Below are positions 57,881 through 64,000 of a stretch of DNA of 64,000 nt, one piece after another. This DNA comes from Planctomycetota bacterium. Its GTDB lineage: Bacteria > Planctomycetota > UBA1135 > GCA-002686595. The stretch spans positions 62,001 to 126,000 of the forward strand of contig JADHOC010000001.1 of the NCBI GenBank assembly GCA_016779205.1. Direction: 5' to 3'. The position numbers and the translations under genes are program-made. The notes under the pieces are model-generated. The model did not search any database, was not told the origin of the DNA, and saw nothing but the letters and a program-made list of their open reading frames with translations. The first letter of the stretch is position 1. Each line of letters begins with the position of its first letter.

Positions 57881-59179
57881 ATGTCGATCATCGAATTCCC
57901 CGAGCGCGTGGCGCTCGACATGGCGTCCTACATCGACGCCTCCCCCTCGCCCTATCACGCCTGCGACACCTCCGCGGCGCGGCTCGTCGAGGCGGGCTTC
58001 ACGGAGATCAAGGAGCTCGAGGCCTGGAGCGAGGTGCCGGAGCGGGGCTTCGTACGGCGAGGTGGCTCCCTCTTCGCGTGGTTCTACCCCGCGGACATGG
58101 ACCCGGCGACGGGCTTCCGCATCGCCGGGGCCCACACCGACAGCCCCAACCTGCGGATCAAGCCCCGCCCGGACACCGGCGCCGCAGGCTTCCGACAGCT
58201 CGGGGTCGAGGTGTACGGGGGAGTGCTGCTGAACTCCTGGCTCGACCGGGACCTCGGGATCAGCGGTCGCGCCTTCGTCTCCGACGGGCCCCAGCTGGTG
58301 GAGCGGCACTTCCGGGTCGACCGGCCCATCCTCCGTGTCCCCCAGCTTGCCATTCACCTGGACCGCACCATCGGCGAGAAGGGACTGAAGCTCGACAAGC
58401 AGCAGCACATGGCGCCTGTGATGGCCGTCGGCGACGCCAAGGAGGGAGCCTTCGCCGAGCTCCTCGGACAGGAACTCGGCGTCCCGGCGGGCGCCATCAA
58501 GAGCTACGACGCGATGGTCCACGACCTCACGCCCTCCGGCCTCCTCGGCGCGGACAACGACATGCTCGCCGCCCCGCGCCTCGACAACCTGTGCAGCTCT
58601 TACTGCGCCCTCACCGCCCTCGTCGAGGCCTCGACCAAGGGCCCCTCCCACGCGCTGGCCGTGACCCTCTTCGACCACGAGGAAGTGGGCAGCGCGAGCC
58701 GCGGAGGCGCCGATGGCCCGCTGCTTGGGGACGTCACCGAGCGCCTGATCATGGCCCGCGGCGGTGACCGCGACAGCTACCTGCGGAGCATCCAGGACTC
58801 CATCTGCGTCTCCGCCGACATGGCCCACGCGGTCCACCCCAACTACGTGGACCGCCATGAGCCGGACCACCACATCCACCTCAACGCCGGCCCGGTGATC
58901 AAGGTGAACGCCAACCAGCGCTACGCCACCGAAGCGGAGACCGAGGCGCTCTTCCAGCTCGCCTGTGAGCGCGCGGGCGTCCCGTTCCAGAAGTGGGTGA
59001 TGAAGACCAACATGGCCTGCGGTTCCACCATCGGCCCCCTGACCGCGGCGCGACACGGGATGCGGACCGTTGACGTCGGTTGCGCTCAGCTCTCCATGCA
59101 CAGCGCCCGGGAGCTCTGCGGCGTCAAGGACCCCGCGTGGATGGTGTCAGCCCTCGGCGAGATGTTCCTGATGGCCTGA
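57881..59179 (+). CDS. M18 aspartyl aminopeptidase family protein
   Basis: A 432-residue dinuclear zinc aminopeptidase of family M18, which removes N-terminal acidic residues. Zinc ligands and catalytic acids fall in the usual segments: FRIAGAHTDSPNLRIKP (first His), LNSWLDRDLGISGR (Asp), LFDHEEVGSASRGG (catalytic Glu and ligand), ADMAHAVHPNYVDRHEP (Asp and His), and the C-terminal ACGSTIGPLTAARHGM and QLSMHSARELCG. The TET-type assembly loops are present by length. It starts at ATG 57881, 25 bases after the membrane-protein gene, so the two may share a transcript. The C terminus overlaps the convergent ATP-grasp gene by 33 bases. Confidence 0.95.
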   Translation: MSIIEFPERVALDMASYIDASPSPYHACDTSAARLVEAGFTEIKELEAWSEVPERGFVRRGGSLFAWFYPADMDPATGFRIAGAHTDSPNLRIKPRPDTGAAGFRQLGVEVYGGVLLNSWLDRDLGISGRAFVSDGPQLVERHFRVDRPILRVPQLAIHLDRTIGEKGLKLDKQQHMAPVMAVGDAKEGAFAELLGQELGVPAGAIKSYDAMVHDLTPSGLLGADNDMLAAPRLDNLCSSYCALTALVEASTKGPSHALAVTLFDHEEVGSASRGGADGPLLGDVTERLIMARGGDRDSYLRSIQDSICVSADMAHAVHPNYVDRHEPDHHIHLNAGPVIKVNANQRYATEAETEALFQLACERAGVPFQKWVMKTNMACGSTIGPLTAARHGMRTVDVGCAQLSMHSARELCGVKDPAWMVSALGEMFLMA

Positions 59180-60112
59180 CGCGGGCCGCATCAGCTCGGG
59201 CGCTCCGCGGGCAAAGTGGAGCGTCCACCGGGCGTTGATGTCGGTCCCAACCTGGAGGCGGACCACGCCATCGGCCCGCCGCCAGCGGAAGGCGTCCACG
59301 CCGAAGGGCCCGAAGTACCCCAGCCCCCGGAGCCTGGCGCCCACCTCGAGGGCCGAACCCTTGATTCGCGCCCGCTCCCGGTCCACGAGCGGCGCGAGCT
59401 CCCCGCCGGGCGAGGCGTCGTTCGCCGAGCGCCAGCAGAGCACCGACCCGCAGCGCAGCTCACCCCCGCGATGGACCCACCCATGGATGGAGTACTCCTC
59501 GACGACGTCCACCAGGGGCTGCACCTCGATTGGACCCTGCTCCAGGGCTGAGGCGGCCCACGACGCGACCCCGGCATCCCAGCCCTCCGCCACGAGCCTC
59601 CCTCCACCGGCGCACGAGAGCGACCGGCGCAGCACCCAGGCAGGCTGGCTCGACGCGCCGAGCCCACTCCGCGGCAGCGGCGCCTCCTCCACCGCGGCGC
59701 GCAGGTCGACGAGGGAGTCCGCCACCGAGGATCCTGGCAGCGGGTCCAGGGAGGCGAAGGTCTCCCGCGCATTGGCACAGATCAGCGCCTCCAACGGCGG
59801 CCCCTCGAGCGCGAGCCCCGCCCTCCCCATGGCCGCCTTCGCCGAGGGCGTGGGCGACCAGGCCCGAGGGGTGATTCCGGACCGGTCCTTGTCCGGGAGT
59901 GAGCCCGTCACGCATGGGTGCGGGGCGCCGGGATCGAGGACCAGGTCCCCCGGGCCGATCCAGCCGCCCTCGCCCACCCCCCTGGCGAGCTGCGCCCTGG
60001 CGGCCGCCTGCCGCCGCCGGGCGGGGGCCCCGGGGGGCCTCGGCGCGGCCCCGCTCCGCAGCGCCGCCAGCTCCGCCTCGGCGTCCAGGTTGAAGAGCCA
60101 GGCGACCCTCAC
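59147..60112 (-). CDS. ATP-grasp-like protein
   Basis: A 321-residue protein starting at GTG 60112, overlapping the DUF455 stop (GTGA). The fold is suggested by AWSPTPSAKAAMGRAGL (early ATP-grasp helix), AWVLRRSLSCAGGGRLVAEG (glycine-rich ATP strand, with Arg where Lys is usual), IEVQPLVDVVEEYSIHGWVH (hinge), and GYFGPFGVDAFRWRRADG then VGTDINARWTLH. The last segment is the ATP-grasp metal site, with D-x-N replacing the usual E-x-N. The substrate pocket gives no clue; relatives ligate carboxylates to amines. It is likely part of a three-gene unit with the ferritin-like DUF455 protein and the SUI1-like protein. Confidence 0.65.
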   Translation of the reverse strand: MRVAWLFNLDAEAELAALRSGAAPRPPGAPARRRQAAARAQLARGVGEGGWIGPGDLVLDPGAPHPCVTGSLPDKDRSGITPRAWSPTPSAKAAMGRAGLALEGPPLEALICANARETFASLDPLPGSSVADSLVDLRAAVEEAPLPRSGLGASSQPAWVLRRSLSCAGGGRLVAEGWDAGVASWAASALEQGPIEVQPLVDVVEEYSIHGWVHRGGELRCGSVLCWRSANDASPGGELAPLVDRERARIKGSALEVGARLRGLGYFGPFGVDAFRWRRADGVVRLQVGTDINARWTLHFARGAPELMRPASGHQEHLAEG

Positions 60113-61014
60113 CGGTCCGAGGGGCTGCTCGTGGTGCCCGAGCCCTCCAGCCGATCGAGGAACGCCTCGGAGAGTCCGGCCTTCCCACGCCGGACGCGGT
60201 CCAGGGGGCGGCCTCGAAGCACCGCCGGCGTGAGGGGTGCGGGCAGCTCGGCAGCCCACCGCTCGAAGTCGGGACCGGACTCTGGCGCCGACCCGGACCA
60301 CTCCGTGAACCATCGCGCGGCGAAGTGCACGTGGGCGACCTCCTCCCGGCCGACCCGCGCCACGAGGTCGGCGCTGACCGTGTCCCCCGCGTCCCTCAGG
60401 AGTCGATCGAAACGGTGGGCGTGCTCGAGGTTCCCGCCCTCGAAGCCAAGCCCCATGAGCGCGACGTACTGGAGCGGCGACTCGCAGGCGAGCGTCCGCT
60501 CCCAGAACCAATCCCGGACCGCGTGCTGACCGTAGCTCGCGCCAAGGGCCTCGACCCGCGCGGAGTACACGGCCGCGTGCCGCACCTCGTCCAGCATGAT
60601 CGAGAAGAGCCCTTCCCGGAACTCGAGCGGCGTCTCGGGGAAGGCCAGGATGGCCCAACCGCACAGCTCCGCAGCCTGGATCTCGTGGTGGATGAACACG
60701 TGGAGGAGGCGGGCCACCGCCGAGGTCTCCCGCAGCGCCCCCGGCCTGGGGATGCGGTCCGCCCGCGGGCTGACCCGCAAACCGGGGTCCCGGCCCGGGC
60801 CGCCCAAGCGCAGGGGCCGCGTCGCGGGATCCGTGGAGAAACACTCCGGAGGGGTCGGGGGCCGCAGCTTGAGAGTCGAGCTCTCGGTGCAGACATAGGC
60901 CCGGATCCAATCCTCCCTCGCGGGTCCCCAGCGGAGCGACTCGCCTTCCGGCAGCCCCGAGGGAGCGGGCGGGGCTGCGTCATCCAGCCCTTCGACCCCA
61001 GGTTCAGGAACCAA
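60109..61014 (-). CDS. DUF455 ferritin-like protein
   Basis: A 301-residue protein from TTG 61014; no ATG or GTG is available upstream of the conserved region. The TTG overlaps the SUI1 stop by 11 bases. The core is a four-helix ferritin-like bundle with diiron-type ligands: LHVFIHHEIQAAELCGWAIL, MLDEVRHAAVYSARVEALG, GFEGGNLEHAHRFDRLLRDA, and GREEVAHVHFAARWF. Glu and ExxH pairs occur in each half, as in MiaE-like and DUF455 proteins. The diiron centre is family knowledge; the substrate is not known. A Pro/Gly-rich head of about 80 residues is specific to this protein. It lies between SUI1-like and ATP-grasp genes. Confidence 0.8.
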   Translation of the reverse strand: MVPEPGVEGLDDAAPPAPSGLPEGESLRWGPAREDWIRAYVCTESSTLKLRPPTPPECFSTDPATRPLRLGGPGRDPGLRVSPRADRIPRPGALRETSAVARLLHVFIHHEIQAAELCGWAILAFPETPLEFREGLFSIMLDEVRHAAVYSARVEALGASYGQHAVRDWFWERTLACESPLQYVALMGLGFEGGNLEHAHRFDRLLRDAGDTVSADLVARVGREEVAHVHFAARWFTEWSGSAPESGPDFERWAAELPAPLTPAVLRGRPLDRVRRGKAGLSEAFLDRLEGSGTTSSPSDR

Positions 61015-61417
61015 CGGTCACCCTCGCGCCATCCGCCTCCAGCAAGGCCCGCACTCGACCCGAGAGCTCGCCCTGCACGACGATGTGGTCGCCCTTGGCC
61101 CGCGCGCCCGTCCCCAGCCGCTGTCCGAGGCTCCTCGCCACCTCTGCGAGCCGCGCCTCGGTCTCCCCCGCCCGGGGCGAAACGATCGTCACCACCTTTC
61201 CCCCGCGTCCCTTGCGTTCCTTCCGAACCAGCCAGTCGGAGCCCGCGAGCACAGAGGCGCCCTCCCGCTCGCCCCCCACGGGCTCAGGGCCTGCCGTGGG
61301 GTGAGCCCCAGGCCCCGGGGCGCCGGGCTGCGGGGACCCAGGACGCAATGCCGCGAAGGGGTTATGGGTCAGCCCATCGCCCGCGTCGCCGCTCAAGTCC
61401 ACCCTGCGCTTGCTCAT
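61004..61417 (-). CDS. SUI1/YciH-type translation initiation factor-like protein
   Basis: A 137-residue protein. The C-terminal 75 residues are the SUI1 (eIF1-like) fold: RKERKGRGGKVVTIVSPRAG, LAEVARSLGQRLGTGARAKG, DHIVVQGELSGRVRALLEAD. The basic loop KGRGGK is the ribosome-contacting loop of eIF1/YciH. The N-terminal 60 residues are a Pro/Gly-rich, disordered head starting MSKRRVDLSG. ATG 61417 has two purine-rich ribosome-binding elements (ggaggg and ggagg) directly upstream, unlike most genes in the window. The bacterial role (initiation fidelity or stress) is not firmly known. First gene of the unit with DUF455 and ATP-grasp. Confidence 0.88.
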   Translation of the reverse strand: MSKRRVDLSGDAGDGLTHNPFAALRPGSPQPGAPGPGAHPTAGPEPVGGEREGASVLAGSDWLVRKERKGRGGKVVTIVSPRAGETEARLAEVARSLGQRLGTGARAKGDHIVVQGELSGRVRALLEADGARVTVGS

Positions 61418-61660
61418 CCTCCGACCCTCCTCTGCCTCCAAATTTGACCGTAGGACCGGCGAAACGCCAGGCTTGGCTCACTTTGAGCGCAATCTCGTTC
61501 CCAGCGGCAGATTCCTCGGACCTCGAGAGCCGCCCACGGGTAATCATGAGTTGGACGCTTCGTGCCCCCGAAATGGCGCGGAGCCTGTCATCAATCCGCC
61601 ACAGGACAGCGGCCGCACCGCGCCCTGGGCCTTTCTGAATCCTCTCCGCAGATCCAAGGC

Positions 61661-62677
61661 ATGACTCTCCTTCAGCCCAAGTTCACCTCCGTCAAGATCG
61701 CGAGCTTCGCAGCTCTCGCTGTCCTCGCGACGACCCAGCGCGCCAGCGCCCAAGGCGTGTTCCTTCAGCAGTCGAACGACGTCGTCGCGATCCAGATGGA
61801 GTCCGCCACCCCGCCCGGCGGTTGGAACCTCAGCACCGCCACCCCCGGCTACACCGGCGACGGCTACTTCGAGTGGACGGGGCCGAACTACTTCTTCAAC
61901 TCGGGGAACGGGCTGTTCGGCTTCGACTTCGAGATCTCCACGTCCGGTCCGCACAAGGTCTCGATCTACAACCGACATGAGGACCCCGATCCCACCGAGG
62001 AGAACGACACCTGGATCCGCATCGATGGCGGCACCTGGCAAAAGGCCTTCTCCAACATGCCCAGCAGCGTCGGCAACTGGACGTGGGAGACCCGCCTCTC
62101 GCCCGGCGGCGGACAGCTGACCTACACCCTCTCACCCGGCCTCCACCGCGTCGAGTTCTCGGGCCGGTCCAACGGATTCAAGATGGACCGGGTGCACATC
62201 TACCCCTCGTCCGTCGGCGGCACGAGCACCAACATCCCGGAGTCGCCCCAGCGCTTCGGAACCTCCTACTGCACCACGGTCGCCAACAGCACCGGAGTCG
62301 TCTCCACGCTCGAGGCCATCGGCTCACCGATTGCTTCCCGCAACGACCTGACGCTCCACGGCATGGACCTACCGGTAAATTCGGTCGGTTACTTCGCCGT
62401 CGCGAGGACGCAGTTCTTCTTCCCGAACCCGGGGGGAAGCACCGGCAACGTGTGCCTCGGGGCCAACATCGGTCGCTACCTCGGGACCGTCCTCACCACC
62501 GATTCCGCGGGCCGTATTTCCATGCCCGTCAACCTCGCCGCGGTGCCCCAGCCCACCGGATCCCAGCCGACGCTCGCCGGAGAGACCTGGAATTTCCAGT
62601 ACTGGCACCGAGACGTGAACTCGGGCGGCGGCACCACCTCCAATTTCAGCCGCGGTCTGGAAATCAACTTCGAGTGA
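61661..62677 (+). CDS. Secreted carbohydrate-binding-like protein with the shared Cys-pair module
   Basis: A 338-residue protein from ATG 61661 with a signal peptide cut after RASA/QG (30). Residues about 40-182 are a beta-sandwich, CBM-like: VAIQMESA, GYTGDGYFEWTGPNYF, FDFEISTSGPHKVSIYNRHE, TWIRIDGGTWQKAF, and GFKMDRVHIYP. This is the layout of jelly-roll domains that bind polysaccharide or calcium. Residues 199-338 repeat the module of the gene at 3368-4189: FGTSYC, NSTG, LPVNSVGYF, PNPGGSTGNVC, IGRYLG, NFQYWHRD, SNFSRGLEINF. That other copy carries a cytochrome-like domain instead. Probably a surface or extracellular protein. A strong hairpin follows. Confidence 0.8.
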   Translation: MTLLQPKFTSVKIASFAALAVLATTQRASAQGVFLQQSNDVVAIQMESATPPGGWNLSTATPGYTGDGYFEWTGPNYFFNSGNGLFGFDFEISTSGPHKVSIYNRHEDPDPTEENDTWIRIDGGTWQKAFSNMPSSVGNWTWETRLSPGGGQLTYTLSPGLHRVEFSGRSNGFKMDRVHIYPSSVGGTSTNIPESPQRFGTSYCTTVANSTGVVSTLEAIGSPIASRNDLTLHGMDLPVNSVGYFAVARTQFFFPNPGGSTGNVCLGANIGRYLGTVLTTDSAGRISMPVNLAAVPQPTGSQPTLAGETWNFQYWHRDVNSGGGTTSNFSRGLEINFE

Positions 62678-62715
62678 CCGGGACACCTGGGGCCGCGGCC
62701 CCGGTCTGGAACAAG

Positions 62716-62746
62716 CGGAGCCCGGCCCACTCAGGGCCGGGCTCCG
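62716..62746 (+). terminator. Perfect 13-bp hairpin after the secreted protein gene
   Basis: The arms cggagcccggccc (62716-62728) and gggccgggctccg (62734-62746) flank the loop actca. The hairpin starts 39 bases after the stop and is followed by tcgtct. It is well placed to separate the gene from the sigma factor downstream. Confidence 0.6.
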
Positions 62747-62793
62747 TCGTCTAAACTGGAGTAAGCCTCCCTCGCACCCGGGGGTACTAGGGC

Positions 62794-63393
62794 ATGGCAG
62801 AGGTCACACAGTTACTCCAGGCGCTCAAGGCGGGCGACGACGCCAGCGATGAGCTGATCGAGGCCGTCTACGGCGAGCTGCGCAGGCTCGCCGCCACCAA
62901 GCTCGCGAGGGAGAGGGGGCAAACCCTCCAGGCCACCGCGTTGGTGCACGAGGCCTGGATGCGCATCGCCGGGCCGCCGGAGCAGACGGGCGCCGCGCAG
63001 CTCCGCTTCGAAAACCGCGCCCACTTCCTCGGCGCGGCCGCCGAGGCCATGCGTCGGATCCTGATCGAGCGGGCGCGGCGCAGGCAGAGCCTCCGCCATG
63101 GCGGCGCCCACGGGCGAGTGGAGCTCGAACCCGACGCGCTCGTGGAGCTCCCGCCCACGACGGACCTGCTCGAGCTCGACGAGGCCCTCCAGCGACTCGC
63201 CGCCCTGGATCCCTCCTACGGGAAGCTGGTGGAGCTCCGGTTCTTCGCGGGCCTGTCGATCGTGGAGGCCGCCGAGGTCCTCGGCGTGTCACGGGCCACG
63301 GCCGATCGCAACTGGGCGTTCGCGCGGGCGTGGCTCTTCAAGGAGCTCAATGACTCCCGCGTTGGCGGCGCTGACAGGGACGGGGCCGAGTGA
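62794..63393 (+). CDS. ECF-like sigma factor (planctomycete TIGR02999-type)
   Basis: A 199-residue sigma factor of the planctomycete group typically paired with kinases. Region 2 shows ATALVHEAWMRIAG, FENRAHFLGAAAEAMRRILI and ERARRRQSLRHGG, the variant motifs of that group (RAHF..AAAEAMRRIL). Region 4 is the helix-turn-helix RFFAGLSIVEAAEVLGVSRA with TADRNWAFARAWL. It starts at ATG 62794; TAAACT at 62752-62757 could be the -10. The stop overlaps the next GTG (GTGA), so the kinase is co-translated with it, a known pairing in which the kinase is thought to modulate the sigma factor. Confidence 0.92.
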   Translation: MAEVTQLLQALKAGDDASDELIEAVYGELRRLAATKLARERGQTLQATALVHEAWMRIAGPPEQTGAAQLRFENRAHFLGAAAEAMRRILIERARRRQSLRHGGAHGRVELEPDALVELPPTTDLLELDEALQRLAALDPSYGKLVELRFFAGLSIVEAAEVLGVSRATADRNWAFARAWLFKELNDSRVGGADRDGAE

Positions 63394-64000
63394 CCGGGCA
63401 GCCGAGAGCGGGCGACCCCCGCCCATCCACGCCGGAGCCGAGCCTCCCCGCCCTCGAGCGGCTCTTCGCCGGCGCGCTGGATCGACCCGAAGGCCCGGCC
63501 AGGCGACGCTGGTTGAAGAACGCCGCCGGGCATGATCCTGATCTCATCGCGGAGGTCACCTCCCTCATCGAGGCCCACGAGGCCTCCACCGGTTTCCTCG
63601 AGTCGGGCGCGGTCGTGGAGTCCCCCGGGCAGGCGGCCGCCGAGGAGGTCAAGGTCGGCTCCACGGTGGGTCCCTATCGGCTGGACGAGGAGCTCGGCGA
63701 GGGGGGCTTCGGGGTGGTCTTCCGCGCGGTGCAGGAGGTCCCCCTGCGGCGGGAGGTGGCCCTGAAGGTCATCAAGCTGGGCATGGATACGCGCCAGGTG
63801 ATCGCGCGATTCGAGGCCGAGCGGCAGGCCCTCGCGCTCCTCGATCACCCGTCCATCGCGCGGGTCCTCGACGCCGGGGCGACGGAGCGGGGCCGGCCCT
63901 ACTTCGTCATGGACCTCGCGCCGGGGCAGCCCATCACGGCCTACTGCGATGCCCACCGGCTCTCGATCCGTGAGCGGATCGAGGTCTTCCTGGACCTGTG
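63390..64000 (+). CDS. Ser/Thr protein kinase, cut by the window end
   Basis: The gene starts at GTG 63390, overlapping the sigma-factor stop; 203 codons are visible and the frame runs off the window. A 90-residue head is followed by the kinase N-lobe: YRLDEELGEGGFGVVFRA (glycine loop), EVALKVIKLGMDTRQV (catalytic Lys), ERQALALLDHPSIARVLDAG (helix C with Glu), and PYFVMDLAPGQPITAYCDAH (hinge). The HRD and DFG motifs and any membrane or repeat domains lie beyond the window. Planctomycete kinases of this type often carry C-terminal TPR or WD40 sensors. Probably signals to the paired sigma factor. Confidence 0.9.
   Translation, partial: MTGQPRAGDPRPSTPEPSLPALERLFAGALDRPEGPARRRWLKNAAGHDPDLIAEVTSLIEAHEASTGFLESGAVVESPGQAAAEEVKVGSTVGPYRLDEELGEGGFGVVFRAVQEVPLRREVALKVIKLGMDTRQVIARFEAERQALALLDHPSIARVLDAGATERGRPYFVMDLAPGQPITAYCDAHRLSIRERIEVFLDL

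Noticed and set aside
60113-60910. An upstream extension of the ATP-grasp gene
   Set aside because: It lies inside the DUF455 gene in another frame. The GTG at 60112 in the GTGA overlap is the natural start.
1-64000. Possible genomic island, prophage, insertion sequence, CRISPR array or tRNA cluster
   Set aside because: Base composition looks uniform, all clear genes are chromosomal-type, and no integrase, transposase, direct-repeat array or tRNA cloverleaf was recognised by eye.

Overview
The window is a stretch of a very GC-rich (about 70% by eye) bacterial chromosome, coding densely on both strands. The gene content points to a planctomycete, probably of the high-GC marine lineages. The signs are secreted HEAT-repeat proteins, a planctomycete-type cytochrome c fused to a secreted module that recurs elsewhere in the window, a CRTAC/ASPIC-UnbV protein, a sulfatase-like lipoprotein, and an ECF-like sigma factor translated into a Ser/Thr kinase. 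The lineage call is inference from gene families. I saw no rRNA, tRNA, CRISPR array, insertion sequence or phage gene, and no gene-free stretch over 300 bases.

Layout. 1-9.9 kb: two paralogous HEAT-repeat proteins (+), then on the minus strand a secreted cytochrome-like protein, a membrane spermidine-synthase-like protein, a secreted esterase-fold protein that has lost its nucleophile, a small secreted protein and purM. 10-14.2 kb (+): dxr, a site-2 protease with extra PDZ domains, and a UbiA-type prenyltransferase. 14.1-16.2 kb: divergent CCA-adding enzyme and a pilin-like protein. 16.2-37.2 kb: a co-directional minus-strand run read in the order double-length uvrA, XPB helicase, helicase partner, thiE-like, S26-like, thiL, tsaE, ECF sigma factor, membrane partner, tolC-like, HEAT protein, CRTAC protein. 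Most junctions down to the sigma-factor pair overlap by 1-4 bases. 37.5-45 kb (minus): peroxiredoxin with its own promoter and terminator, then aroA, galE, an S41-like protease, a PBP4-type peptidase and an inositol-phosphatase-family gene. 45-47.5 kb (+): purC, mtnA and a small conserved protein. 47.5-57 kb: glyA, a MORN-repeat lipoprotein, the sulfatase-like lipoprotein, an AsmA-like protein, and a 1368-residue protein with a voltage-sensor-like domain. 57-64 kb: a membrane protein, an M18 aminopeptidase, an ATP-grasp/DUF455/SUI1 set, a secreted protein sharing the 3.4-kb module, and a sigma factor/kinase pair cut by the window end.

How it works together. Housekeeping functions (purine, isoprenoid, thiamine, aromatic amino acid, one-carbon and methionine-salvage steps, tRNA maturation) are mixed with envelope proteins. 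The most coherent unit is the DNA-repair operon: a UvrA with four ATPase domains, an XPB-type 3'-5' helicase with its RED motif, and a Helicase_C_3 partner, translationally coupled in that order.

A second window-wide signal concerns translation starts. Many genes at transcription-unit heads carry a -10-like hexamer only 6-10 bases before the start codon and no Shine-Dalgarno sequence, which suggests leaderless mRNAs. I used this to choose several starts.
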